A stretch of 64,000 bases of DNA, from assembly GCA_028404615.1 (NCBI GenBank), contig JAOOBT010000003.1, positions 62,001 to 126,000 of the forward strand, given 5' to 3'. The position numbers were made by a program, and so were the translations under genes. Within the stretch, counting starts at the first letter, position 1. Every line of letters starts with the position of its first letter. The notes under the pieces were generated by a model that saw only the letters and a list, made by a program, of their open reading frames with translations, had not been told where the DNA came from and did no database searches. This document shows positions 7,518 through 16,564 of the stretch, one piece after another. The stretch is from Candidatus Pelagibacter sp. (lineage in GTDB: Bacteria; Pseudomonadota; Alphaproteobacteria; Pelagibacterales; Pelagibacteraceae).

Positions 7518-9992
7518 ATGTTTGCTAGTATTTACAAAAAAATAATAATAGATTTTTCAAAAATAACCCTAGCGTTCATATCAATTTTAATCGTTTTTTC
7601 ACTGTATCAATCGAAGAATTTTAACCTAGATGCATCCTCTGATGCTCTTCTACTTGAGGGCGATCCTGACCTTAAATATTTAAGAGAGGTAAATGAAACA
7701 TATGGTTCTAAAGATTTTTTAGTTTTAACATATACGCCGGTAACAAGTTTTGCTGAAAAAGAAACTATTCTTAATCTTCAATTACTTAAATCCAAAATTG
7801 AGAAGTTAACTTGGGTCGATAGCGTTATAACAGTTATTGATGTCCCTTTATTAAAAAGTACAGATGAGGGTTTAATGGAAAGATTGAAAAACTATAAAAC
7901 TTTAGCTTATCCAGAAATTGATAGAGAAAGAGGTTTTGAGGAAATACTTAACAGCCCTATTTATAAAAACTACGTGATAAGTGAAGATGGCAAAACATCT
8001 GGAATTGTTGTTTACCTCAAAAAAGACGAGCGATTAGCTGAATATATAAAAGTTAAAGATAAATACTTTAATCAAATAGTTGAGACAGGATTATCCAAGA
8101 AAGAAAAAATAAATTACAAAAAATTTATTAAAGAATATGAAGAATACAAAAACTTGTATAATTTAAGAAATCACCAAAATATTACTGAAATCAGAGATGT
8201 AATAGAAAAATACGGAGAAAATGCAAAAATTTATTTAGGCGGTATTCCAATGATTGCTGATGATATGATGAGTTTTATAAAAAGTGACATAATTATTTTT
8301 GGTATAGGAGTGTTTATCTTTATTATTTTAACTCTTTGGTTTATTTTTAGAAATATCAAATGGGTGGTTATGCCTTTGTTAGGATGCGCCACATCTGTAA
8401 TTATTATGATTGGTCTTCTAGGTTTAATTGGATGGAAGGTTACAGTTATTTCTTCAAATTTTATAGCACTGATGTTGATTTTAAATATGGCGATGAACAT
8501 TCATGTTACTGTTCGTTTTTTGCAATTGAAAAAAGAGTATCCACAATTTACAAAAGAGGAAGCTATTTTTGAAGCAAGCAAAAAGATGATTTTGCCAATA
8601 CTTTACACAGTTCTTACCACGATTTGTGCGTTTTTATCTTTAGTTTTTAGCGGGATTAAACCTATTATTGATTTCGGCTGGATGATGACTTTAGGTTTAG
8701 TGGTTTCATTGTTTGTTACATTTTTATTATTGCCTTCATTAATCAATATTCTCGCATCAGAAAATGAGATTGGTTTAAAGCATGCTGAAAAATCTTTAAT
8801 TACATCAGCATTAGGATCTTTTACTAAAAAAAATAAAGTACTAATTTTAGGTTCAACTTTTATAATTATAATTACAAGCCTTGTTGGAATACTTAAGCTT
8901 GAGGTTGAAAATAGTTTTATTAATTATTTTGATAAAGAAACAGAAATTTTCAAAGGAATGAAGAAAATCGATGAAGAACTAGGAGGCACAACTCCTTTAA
9001 ATATTATCTTAAAATTTCCAACCACTGTCTCAAATAAAAACAAAGAAGACGATGAATTTGATGAGTGGGAGGAGGAAAATGAAACAAATGAGGATAAGGC
9101 TAAATATTGGTTCACTAGAGACAAGATGGATAAGATAATAAAAGTACATGAGTATCTAGATTCATTACCTGAAATAGGAAAAGTTCTTTCTTTTGGATCT
9201 ATTTTGAAAGTTGCAGAAGATTTAAACAATAAGGAATTACAAAGTTTAGAAATAGCTGTGTTATACAGTAAAATTCCCGATAAAATTAAAAATGAAATAA
9301 TAACACCTTATATTTCTGTTGATAAAGATGAAGCTAGGGTAAGTGTACGAATAAAAGACTCTTTAGAAGATTTAAGAAGAAATGATCTTATAGATAAAAT
9401 AAATAAAGAATTAAATACAAAACTTGGGCTTGAAAAAAATGAGTACAAATTATCAGGCGTTCTTATTTTATTTAATAATTTGCTACAGAGTTTATTTAAA
9501 TCTCAGATACTTACACTTGGTATTGTGATACTTGGAATTTTTTTGATGTTTTTTATTTTATTTAGAAATACAGTGCTGTCTTTCATTGGAATTGTCCCTA
9601 ATTTCATAGCTGCCTTCTTCATTTTAGGTATAATTGGGTTGATAGGTATTCCATTAGACATGATGACTATAACTATCGCAGCAATTACAATCGGTATAGC
9701 TGTAGATAATAGCATTCATTATATCTATAGATTTAAGGAAGAATTTAAAAAAATTAACAATTACAATAAAACTTTAGATAGGTGTCATAATACAGTAGGT
9801 ATAGCAATTTTAAACACTTCCATTACTATCGTCTTTGGTTTCTCGATTTTAGTTTTATCCAATTTCATTCCAACAATTTACTTTGGTATTTTCACAGGTA
9901 TAGCAATGCTACTAGCAATGATATCAGTATTAACTTTATTGCCAAAATTAATAATTATCTACAGACCATTCGGAAAAGAAATTAATGAATAA
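7518..9992 (+). CDS. RND superfamily (MMPL-type) membrane exporter
   Basis: This 824-residue membrane protein has the layout of the 'predicted exporter of the RND superfamily' group: one N-terminal helix, a large extracytoplasmic loop (about residues 35-245), a bundle of five hydrophobic helices (about 255-420), another helix near 445, a second soluble loop with a very acidic stretch near 515-540, and a second bundle to the C-terminus. The motif G-I-A-V-D-N-S-I-H-Y in the fourth helix of the second half matches the conserved polar helix used for proton coupling. The substrate is unknown; relatives move hopanoids or other lipids. It overlaps cvpA by 8 bp. No membrane fusion partner is next to it, so it probably works without a TolC tunnel. 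Confidence 0.8.
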   Translation: MFASIYKKIIIDFSKITLAFISILIVFSLYQSKNFNLDASSDALLLEGDPDLKYLREVNETYGSKDFLVLTYTPVTSFAEKETILNLQLLKSKIEKLTWVDSVITVIDVPLLKSTDEGLMERLKNYKTLAYPEIDRERGFEEILNSPIYKNYVISEDGKTSGIVVYLKKDERLAEYIKVKDKYFNQIVETGLSKKEKINYKKFIKEYEEYKNLYNLRNHQNITEIRDVIEKYGENAKIYLGGIPMIADDMMSFIKSDIIIFGIGVFIFIILTLWFIFRNIKWVVMPLLGCATSVIIMIGLLGLIGWKVTVISSNFIALMLILNMAMNIHVTVRFLQLKKEYPQFTKEEAIFEASKKMILPILYTVLTTICAFLSLVFSGIKPIIDFGWMMTLGLVVSLFVTFLLLPSLINILASENEIGLKHAEKSLITSALGSFTKKNKVLILGSTFIIIITSLVGILKLEVENSFINYFDKETEIFKGMKKIDEELGGTTPLNIILKFPTTVSNKNKEDDEFDEWEEENETNEDKAKYWFTRDKMDKIIKVHEYLDSLPEIGKVLSFGSILKVAEDLNNKELQSLEIAVLYSKIPDKIKNEIITPYISVDKDEARVSVRIKDSLEDLRRNDLIDKINKELNTKLGLEKNEYKLSGVLILFNNLLQSLFKSQILTLGIVILGIFLMFFILFRNTVLSFIGIVPNFIAAFFILGIIGLIGIPLDMMTITIAAITIGIAVDNSIHYIYRFKEEFKKINNYNKTLDRCHNTVGIAILNTSITIVFGFSILVLSNFIPTIYFGIFTGIAMLLAMISVLTLLPKLIIIYRPFGKEINE

Positions 9993-10542
9993 GATAATGA
10001 CAGATTTTTTTAAAGATATCGCTGATAGTGTAAATTTATTTGATATTTTTGTTCTTATTGTTTTGATGTACAACATCATACAATGTTTTGTAAAAGGGTT
10101 TTCTTTGAGTTTAATCTTGTTCATGAAGTGGGTTTTAACGACTATTATTACAATTATACTTGTTCCAAAATTTCAACCTGTAGTAAGCCAATATATAGAG
10201 TCAGATTTTATTAATAATGTTGGATTAGGAATAGCAATCTTTATATTTACACTTTTTATAATAATTTTAGTTGGCAAAACTTTGAGCAGAGCAGTGACCT
10301 GGACTGGAGTTGGTTCGATTGATAAAGGATTTGGTTTTTTATTTGGTTTTTTTAAAGGGTATATTGTTTGTGTATGTTTATTTTCTATTTTTAATTGGTT
10401 TTATCCTTATCAAAATTGGGGTATATCAACAGAGGATGCGATTTCATTTAAATTAATAAGTAGAGGCAGTGAAATGTTAATAGAAGAATTTCCTTCTAAT
10501 GAAGATTTCATTGAGACTAAAGAAAAAATTGAAAAGATATAA
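9985..10542 (+). CDS. cvpA: CvpA family membrane protein
   Basis: This 185-residue protein with about four hydrophobic segments belongs to the CvpA (colicin V production) family: the N-terminal L-F-D-I-F-V-L-I-V-L, the F-V-K-G-F-S turn and the D-K-G-F-G-F-L-F-G-F-F-K-G block near residues 110-122 are typical. The biochemical role of CvpA is not settled; in enterobacteria it affects envelope robustness. Its position directly before purF is the classic arrangement. It overlaps the RND gene by 8 bp and the longest purF frame by 44 bp. A second in-frame ATG at 9997 is an equally possible start. Confidence 0.85.
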   Translation: MNKIMTDFFKDIADSVNLFDIFVLIVLMYNIIQCFVKGFSLSLILFMKWVLTTIITIILVPKFQPVVSQYIESDFINNVGLGIAIFIFTLFIIILVGKTLSRAVTWTGVGSIDKGFGFLFGFFKGYIVCVCLFSIFNWFYPYQNWGISTEDAISFKLISRGSEMLIEEFPSNEDFIETKEKIEKI

Positions 10543-11980
10543 TTTAGATAAATTAAAAGAAGAATGTGGTATTTTTGGAATATCAAATCACGATGATGCC
10601 TCTGCGTTAGTAGCTCTTGGATTGCACGCTTTACAACACAGAGGTCAAGAAGGTTGCGGGATTGTTTCCTTTGACGGCAAAAATTATCATTCAGAAAAGA
10701 GACAAGGACTAGTAGGTGATCATTTTACTGATTCAGAAACTTTAAATAAACTTCCAGGTAAATTTGCGATAGGACATAATAGATATTCGACTACAGGTGA
10801 AACATCTTTAAGAAATATCCAGCCATTTTTTGCAGATTTGCACATGGGTGGTTTAAGTATCGCTCATAATGGTAATTTGACAAATGCCCTTTTATTAAGG
10901 GAAACTTTAGTAAAAGATGGTGCAATCTTTAGAACAACAAGTGATACTGAAACAATAGTTCAATTAATAGCAAAGTCTAAGAGAGAGAAATTTATCGATA
11001 AACTAATAGATGCTTTATTTCAAATACAAGGTGGATACTCCTTAGTTCTAATGACTAATAAAAAATTAGTTGGGGTAAGGGATCCATTTGGAATAAGGCC
11101 CTTAGTGATAGGAAAGCTAAAAGACTCATTTATATTTGCATCAGAAACTTGCGCTCTTGACATTGTAGGAGCAACTTTCGTTAGAGATGTAGAGAATGGA
11201 GAAATAGTAGTTGTAGAAAATAATCAAATAAAGTCTATAAAACCTTTCCCGAAGCAAAAACAACGCCCTTGTGTGTTTGAATATATTTATTTTGCAAGAC
11301 CTGATAGTTTAATTAATAACAAATGTGCTTATGAATATCGGAAAAATTTGGGAGCTGAACTTGCTAAAGAAACAGATTTAATTGGTGACTTAGTTGTGCC
11401 TGTTCCAGACTCAGGGGTTCCAGCTGCATTGGGTTATGCAGAACAATCAAAAAAAAGATTTGAATTAGGTTTAATTAGGAATCATTATGTAGGCAGAACA
11501 TTTATTGAACCTTCTCAAAATATTCGTAGCTTAGGAGTAAAACTTAAACTCAGCTCAACGCAAACAATAATAAAAAATAAATCAATAATTTTAATCGACG
11601 ATTCTTTAGTGAGAGGAACTACATGTAACAAAATTGTAAAAATGCTCTATGAAAGTGGAGCAAAAGAAGTGCACGTTAGAATAGCATGTCCAGTTATTAG
11701 GTTTCCTGATTTTTACGGAGTGGATATGCCAACCAAAGAGGAATTATTAGCTCATGAAAAAGATATTTCAAAAATGTGTAATTATATAAAGGCAAAAAGT
11801 TTAAAATTTTTAAGTTTGGAGGGATTATATACAGCACTAATAAACGAAAAAAGAAATGACTTATATCCTCAATTTAGTGATCATTATTTTACTGGAGATT
11901 ATCCGGTTAAACCTCATGATAATATAAAAGGAATTAAAGTTAAACAACTCTCTTTACTTAGTGGAAAATCTAATAGTTAA
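10499..11980 (+). CDS. purF: Amidophosphoribosyltransferase
   Basis: PurF makes 5-phosphoribosylamine from PRPP and glutamine, the first committed step of purine synthesis. The Ntn-type glutaminase nucleophile is the Cys of E-E-C-G-I-F-G, residue 23 when counted from the ATG at 10499; the residues before it would be a propeptide removed on maturation. The PRPP loop I-L-I-D-D-S-L-V-R-G-T-T lies in the C-terminal half. The start is uncertain: the only ATG overlaps cvpA by 44 bp, and in-frame TTG codons at 10511 and 10529 would give shorter leaders. The rest of the purine pathway here is represented by purA, guaA and guaB. It ends in a 4-bp shared stop with bamB. Confidence 0.94.
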   Translation: MKISLRLKKKLKRYNLDKLKEECGIFGISNHDDASALVALGLHALQHRGQEGCGIVSFDGKNYHSEKRQGLVGDHFTDSETLNKLPGKFAIGHNRYSTTGETSLRNIQPFFADLHMGGLSIAHNGNLTNALLLRETLVKDGAIFRTTSDTETIVQLIAKSKREKFIDKLIDALFQIQGGYSLVLMTNKKLVGVRDPFGIRPLVIGKLKDSFIFASETCALDIVGATFVRDVENGEIVVVENNQIKSIKPFPKQKQRPCVFEYIYFARPDSLINNKCAYEYRKNLGAELAKETDLIGDLVVPVPDSGVPAALGYAEQSKKRFELGLIRNHYVGRTFIEPSQNIRSLGVKLKLSSTQTIIKNKSIILIDDSLVRGTTCNKIVKMLYESGAKEVHVRIACPVIRFPDFYGVDMPTKEELLAHEKDISKMCNYIKAKSLKFLSLEGLYTALINEKRNDLYPQFSDHYFTGDYPVKPHDNIKGIKVKQLSLLSGKSNS

Positions 11981-13299
11981 TTAAGAATAATAAGTTTTTT
12001 TCCAAGATTCAGATATAGTATTGAACTATCAATTAAAATCGGCGAAGAGTAAATCTTTGATGGAAGTTTTTTTATCTCTTTTAACTTTCCATTATTTTCA
12101 AAATTTAAAATAAAAGAATTTTCAAGAAATATGAAAATTTCATTATTTAAGAGCATTATATCTTTAAAATTTAAATTTCTTTTTTTAGTATTTAAAAATT
12201 TTGCCACCTGAAGATTAATATCTTTAGAATAAAGAATTTGAAAATCATCTAAATTAATAGCTACTAATAAACTATTATTTGTAACAAAAAATCCTATGTT
12301 ATTATTAATTATTGGTTTTACCGCTGATATAAAATTGTAGCTCTTTAGAATTGAGCCAGTCTTAACCTCAATAATGAATGTTTTTTTGTTTGAAGAGACA
12401 ACTATCTTAGAGCCATTATTTATAATTTCACTACCATCAAATAAATTTGATTGATTAAGATTTAAAGAGGTATTCAAATTAATAAACCATTTTAATTCCA
12501 TTGTTTCACTATTTATAGAGTAAAGGGTTCCGTATGAATTAAGAAAAAATATATTACTTTTGTATTTCGAAATATTGTTGACGAATTCATTTGTAACTGT
12601 GGTGCCTTCAGTAGGAATTAATTTAAGAAGCTCTCCATTTTCTCGATCAAAAAAAATTAAGTTATTATTAACATCAGCACATATAATTTTATTTCCAGAT
12701 ATTTTTAAATTTGATTTAAAAGGAAGTTTATAGTGTTTGGCCCAAATTAACTGCTTATTTTCATAATTAAATGCGTATAGATATCCTACGCTGTCAGAAA
12801 CATAAATAATATTATTTTGCACATATAAATTTAATTTTTTTTTAATACCTTTATATTCTTTTCTGTAAAAATTATATTTTGAAATTATTTTTTTTTCTTC
12901 TACTGAATATACAATTATATTCCCTTTATCATCATTAATTATTAAGTTTCCATTTTCAAAAATTAAATAATCACTCGATTTGTTTCTAGATAGTTTTTTA
13001 CTCTGGAATAAAATTTGATTTAAGTTTCCAGCTTTAAAATTTTTTAAATTATTTTCATCATTAAAATAAATGTCGTTCCATTTTAGATTATTTATTGGTA
13101 ATGAAATTTTTATTTTCTTATTATTTTCAAGCGAGATAATTTTATCAAAAACGTCCTCAGAAACTGAGATTTTTTTAAAATCTTTCAGGAAATCCCTATT
13201 TTTTTTTTCTTCAATATCGGATGTCCAAATGCCAGACTTATTGTCAAAAGAACATGCATTTATAAGAAGTAAAATTATCGAAATGAAATATAATTTCAT
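11977..13299 (-). CDS. bamB: BamB-like outer-membrane assembly lipoprotein (PQQ-type propeller)
   Basis: This 440-residue protein begins with a lipoprotein signal (hydrophobic core then I-N-A-C, lipidated cysteine at 16), so it should be anchored to the inner face of the outer membrane. The rest contains repeated beta-propeller strands with W/F-A/G-containing blades such as L-Y-A-F-N and L-Y-S-I-N-S-E-T, as in PQQ-repeat proteins. BamB helps the BamA complex insert beta-barrel proteins. It follows a YfgM-like gene by 4 bases, the same pair order as yfgM-bamB in other proteobacteria, although der, the usual third gene, is absent here. The sequence is lysine- and asparagine-rich and diverged, so the call leans partly on context. 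Confidence 0.75.
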   Translation of the reverse strand: MKLYFISIILLLINACSFDNKSGIWTSDIEEKKNRDFLKDFKKISVSEDVFDKIISLENNKKIKISLPINNLKWNDIYFNDENNLKNFKAGNLNQILFQSKKLSRNKSSDYLIFENGNLIINDDKGNIIVYSVEEKKIISKYNFYRKEYKGIKKKLNLYVQNNIIYVSDSVGYLYAFNYENKQLIWAKHYKLPFKSNLKISGNKIICADVNNNLIFFDRENGELLKLIPTEGTTVTNEFVNNISKYKSNIFFLNSYGTLYSINSETMELKWFINLNTSLNLNQSNLFDGSEIINNGSKIVVSSNKKTFIIEVKTGSILKSYNFISAVKPIINNNIGFFVTNNSLLVAINLDDFQILYSKDINLQVAKFLNTKKRNLNFKDIMLLNNEIFIFLENSFILNFENNGKLKEIKKLPSKIYSSPILIDSSILYLNLGKKLIILN

Positions 13300-13303
13300 T
13301 AAA

Positions 13304-13813
13304 TTAATCTATAATCAAATCTTGAGCTATTTTTTTAAGATTAGAGTTTTTTTCTATTAATTCTTTTAACAAACTATTTCCAGACTCTATTTCATTCTCT
13401 TTGTATAAAAATAAAGCTTTTTTTAATTTAATTAAATCTTTTTGATCTTTAGAGGAAATAGATTTTTCTAAAGCATTAAAATAATTAATAATCTTTTTTT
13501 TATCTGAAATCAAATTTTTTTCTATGAGAGTGTTTAAAGATAATATCGAATAAAAATTATTTTCACTTAATATTATCTCTTCATATGTTGCCTTTGCTTT
13601 ACTCTTATCAGAGGAAGTTAAATAGAGACCTGCTTTAATATATTTTTCAGCTATAGCAATGTTTTTTTTTTCATTGCTATATTTTACAAAAAAGAATGAA
13701 AAAAATGTTAATAAAATTACAAGAATGATAGAAAAAATTTTTAATTTATTGTAAGTATAAAAATTCCAAATTTTATCTTTTAATTCTCTGTTACTATTTG
13801 AGCTTTGTTCCAT
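13304..13813 (-). CDS. YfgM-like membrane-anchored TPR-type protein
   Basis: This 169-residue protein has a short cytoplasmic start, one transmembrane helix at about residues 29-48, and a helical periplasmic part with repeated A-x-x-Y-I-K/E-E-I and L-Y-K-E-N-E-I-E-S-G type helices as in the YfgM/TPR_21 family. In E. coli, YfgM works with periplasmic chaperones near the Sec translocon. The assignment rests on topology, helix pattern and position just before bamB. It overlaps the end of panB by 20 bp, so translation is probably coupled. If not YfgM, it would be a generic TPR membrane protein of the same operon. Confidence 0.6.
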   Translation of the reverse strand: MEQSSNSNRELKDKIWNFYTYNKLKIFSIILVILLTFFSFFFVKYSNEKKNIAIAEKYIKAGLYLTSSDKSKAKATYEEIILSENNFYSILSLNTLIEKNLISDKKKIINYFNALEKSISSKDQKDLIKLKKALFLYKENEIESGNSLLKELIEKNSNLKKIAQDLIID

Positions 13814-14582
13814 ATAAAAAATTTTTTTTTGTTGGAAATTTTTTTAATTTTACCTCTCTAGTATATTTTTTTATAGCTTTTTCAATTATTCTTTCCAAGT
13901 TTATATATTTTTTTATAAATTTTGGATAAAAACCGCTTATACCCAACATATCATCTGTAACTAATATTTGTCCGTCGCAGTTAATAGATGAACCTATTCC
14001 AATAGTTGGAATTTTAAGTTGGTTTGAAATTAATTTTGCTGAAAATGGTGATAAACATTCTAAGACAATTGAAAAAGCTCCAGCTTTTTCAATATTTTTT
14101 GCCTCATTTAAAAGTTTTGACGCCTCAACTTTTGTTTTACCTTCAATTTTAAATTTATTTTTAAATTGAGGTGTAAAACCAATATGACCCATAATTGGAA
14201 TTTTTTTTGATAATACTTTAATAATTTTGTAATTTTTTTTGTTACTCTCTAATTTAATAGCATCACAACCTGTCTTCTTTACTACCAGATCAATATTTTT
14301 TTTTGCAGTTTTCAAATTTTTATAAGTGCCTTTGGGCATATCAACAACCAATAAAGATTTATTTATTCCTTTTTTCACACTCAACGTATGTTGTATAATA
14401 TTATCTAGACTAATTTGATGAGTGTTTTTATGCCCATATAAAACATTTGCCATTGAGTCACCAACTAAAATTATATCTACATATTTATCTAAAATTTTTG
14501 CGATATTTTTAGAATAAGCAGTAAGACTCACAATTTTTGTTTTATTTTTCTTAGATAAAATTGATTTGATTTTTTTATTCAT
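13794..14582 (-). CDS. panB: 3-methyl-2-oxobutanoate hydroxymethyltransferase
   Basis: PanB transfers a hydroxymethyl group from methylene-tetrahydrofolate to 2-oxoisovalerate, giving ketopantoate for pantothenate and CoA. Recognisable blocks are S-L-T-A-Y near residue 19, V-G-D-S-M-A-N-V-L-Y-G-H (about 40-51), D-M-P-K-G-T-Y, A-I-K-L-E-S, G-H-I-G-F-T-P-Q and I-G-I-G-S-S-I-N-C-D-G-Q, in family order. The 262-residue length is right. No panC follows, unlike many bacteria. It overlaps guaA by 1 base and the YfgM-like gene by 20 bases, inside the long leftward operon. Confidence 0.93.
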   Translation of the reverse strand: MNKKIKSILSKKNKTKIVSLTAYSKNIAKILDKYVDIILVGDSMANVLYGHKNTHQISLDNIIQHTLSVKKGINKSLLVVDMPKGTYKNLKTAKKNIDLVVKKTGCDAIKLESNKKNYKIIKVLSKKIPIMGHIGFTPQFKNKFKIEGKTKVEASKLLNEAKNIEKAGAFSIVLECLSPFSAKLISNQLKIPTIGIGSSINCDGQILVTDDMLGISGFYPKFIKKYINLERIIEKAIKKYTREVKLKKFPTKKNFLYGTKLK

Positions 14583-16141
14583 TATTCTAATTCTATAGTG
14601 CTAGGGGGTTTAGAAGTTATATCATACACGACTCTATTAATTCCTTTAACATTATTTATAATTTTATTTGATATATTATCGATAAAATCCTTAGGAAAAC
14701 TAAAATAATCAGCTGTCATTCCATCTTCGGAAACTACCGCTCTTAATAAACAAATATTTTGATAGGTTCTAGAGTCACCCATTACGCCAACAGTTTTAAT
14801 TGGAAGTAGAGCAGCGTACGCCTGCCATATTTTACTGTAAAGACCTTTTTTAATTAACTCATTTATAAATATATAATCTGCTTCTTGAAGTATTTTTACT
14901 TTTTCTGCTGTAATATTACCAACTATTCTAATACCTAAACCTGGACCAGGAAACGGATGTTTATTATTTATATTATTAGTTAGACCTAAAGATTTTCCTA
15001 AAATTCTAACTTCATCTTTAAATAATTCTTTCAGTGGTTCGACTAAGTTTAAATTCATTTTTTTTGGCAACCCTCCAACGTTATGATGCGATTTTATTTT
15101 TGAAGTTTTGCTTCCTGTTGAAGATCTGCTTTCAATAATGTCAGGGTATAGAGTGCCTTGAGCTAAAAATTTCAAATTTTTATATTTTTTTGACTCTTTC
15201 TCAAAGATTTTAATAAATAACTTACCAATTACTTTTCTTTTCTTCTCAGGATTGGTTATGTTTTTTAATTTGTTTAAAAATAATTTTGATGCATTAACTA
15301 ATTTTACATTGAGATTATATTTCTTTTTAAATAGTCTGTATGAGTAAGAAAATTCATTTTTTCTCATTAAACCAGTATCTACCATAATGCATATAAGCTT
15401 TTTTCTTATTGCTTTATTAATTAATAAAGCAACTACGCTACTATCGACTCCACCAGACAAAGCACATATTACTCTATCATTTTTTACAGTATTTCTAATT
15501 TCGTTTATTAATATTTTTTTTTGAGAAGTAATACTCCAATTTTTTTTAATTTTGCAAATCAAAAATAAAAAGTTTTTAAAAATCTGTTTACCGTTTTCCG
15601 TATGTGTTACTTCGGGATGAAATTGAACTCCGTAAATTTTTTTTTTTGAATTTTCAATTATTGTTAATTTTGAACTGCTAGTTGAACCAATTATTTTAAA
15701 GTTTTTTGGTAATTTTACCACAGCGTCTTCGTGGCTCATCCAAACGGATCTTTTTTTATTTAAGTATTTTCTAGTAAGTAACGAAGAATTTTTATGGTAA
15801 AGAAAGGCCCTTCCAAATTCTCTCTTTTTTTTTGAAGGCTTAATTTTGCCCCCATATAATTTTGCAATTAATTGAAGACCATAACAAATGCCTAGTATTG
15901 GAATATTTTTATCTAATACATCTTTAGGTATGCTTTGAAATTTTTTGGCTGTTACAGTCGATGGCCCGCCTGAAAGTATTATCCCTTTAATTTTAGAAAA
16001 TTTTTTAAACTTAAAAAATTCTTTTGGTGTTATAATTTCTGAATATACTCCAAGATCTCTTACCCTTCTCGCTATTAATTTGGTAACTTGAGAACCAAAA
16101 TCAATAATTAGTATTTTCTCTTTATCATTATGAAATTGCAT
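14582..16141 (-). CDS. guaA: GMP synthase (glutamine-hydrolysing)
   Basis: GuaA aminates XMP to GMP. The N-terminal class I glutamine amidotransferase has S-G-G-P-S-T-V, the nucleophile C86 in G-I-C-Y-G, and H-P-E-V-T-H near residue 175. The ATP pyrophosphatase domain has the P-loop L-S-G-G-V-D-S-S near residue 230, and the C-terminal dimerisation part ends K-P-P-S-T-I-E-L-E, the family's terminal signature. Length is 519, as usual. It starts on the base next to the TPR gene stop, and guaB is two genes upstream, so both steps from IMP to GMP are co-transcribed. Confidence 0.97.
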   Translation of the reverse strand: MQFHNDKEKILIIDFGSQVTKLIARRVRDLGVYSEIITPKEFFKFKKFSKIKGIILSGGPSTVTAKKFQSIPKDVLDKNIPILGICYGLQLIAKLYGGKIKPSKKKREFGRAFLYHKNSSLLTRKYLNKKRSVWMSHEDAVVKLPKNFKIIGSTSSSKLTIIENSKKKIYGVQFHPEVTHTENGKQIFKNFLFLICKIKKNWSITSQKKILINEIRNTVKNDRVICALSGGVDSSVVALLINKAIRKKLICIMVDTGLMRKNEFSYSYRLFKKKYNLNVKLVNASKLFLNKLKNITNPEKKRKVIGKLFIKIFEKESKKYKNLKFLAQGTLYPDIIESRSSTGSKTSKIKSHHNVGGLPKKMNLNLVEPLKELFKDEVRILGKSLGLTNNINNKHPFPGPGLGIRIVGNITAEKVKILQEADYIFINELIKKGLYSKIWQAYAALLPIKTVGVMGDSRTYQNICLLRAVVSEDGMTADYFSFPKDFIDNISNKIINNVKGINRVVYDITSKPPSTIELE

Positions 16142-16564
16142 TTATTGTTTGGATAAATTTTCAATTTCAATTTCTAATTTATCACTTTGAAGACAAAAAT
16201 TTTTACATATCATTTTTAATCTTTTATTTAATTCTCTGCTTTTTTGATAATCAGAAGAAAACAGCTTTAATTTAGCAAGGTTATAAATTGCTTCTTCATT
16301 TTTCGGATTTAGTAATATTACAGTGTTTAAATTTTGTTCTTCTAATTTTTTTTTCTCTTGTTTGTTGAATATTTTAGAAAGATATAGATATGATGACTCG
16401 CTTTTTGGATTATAAACTATATCTTTTTCAAATTTAAATTTTGCATCTTCAAGTTTGTTTTTGTTAAACAAAATAATACCCTGTTGAAGATATTCTGATT
16501 TAGCAAATAAAGTAGTTTGTAAAAAAAATATTATTAATATAATTTTAGTAAAACTTCTAATCAT
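16142..16564 (-). CDS. Small exported TPR protein between guaB and guaA
   Basis: This 140-residue protein has a signal peptide (about residues 1-21, ending T-T-L-F-A) and two to three tetratricopeptide-like helical pairs: Y-L-Q-Q-G-I-I-L-F-N-K-N-K-L-E-D-A-K, then Y-L-Y-L-S-K-I-F, then A-I-Y-N-L-A-K-L. It would therefore be periplasmic and act through protein contacts. The function is unknown. It overlaps guaB by 4 bp and abuts guaA, so its expression is locked to GMP synthesis, which may reflect operon packing rather than a shared role. Confidence 0.7.
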   Translation of the reverse strand: MIRSFTKIILIIFFLQTTLFAKSEYLQQGIILFNKNKLEDAKFKFEKDIVYNPKSESSYLYLSKIFNKQEKKKLEEQNLNTVILLNPKNEEAIYNLAKLKLFSSDYQKSRELNKRLKMICKNFCLQSDKLEIEIENLSKQ

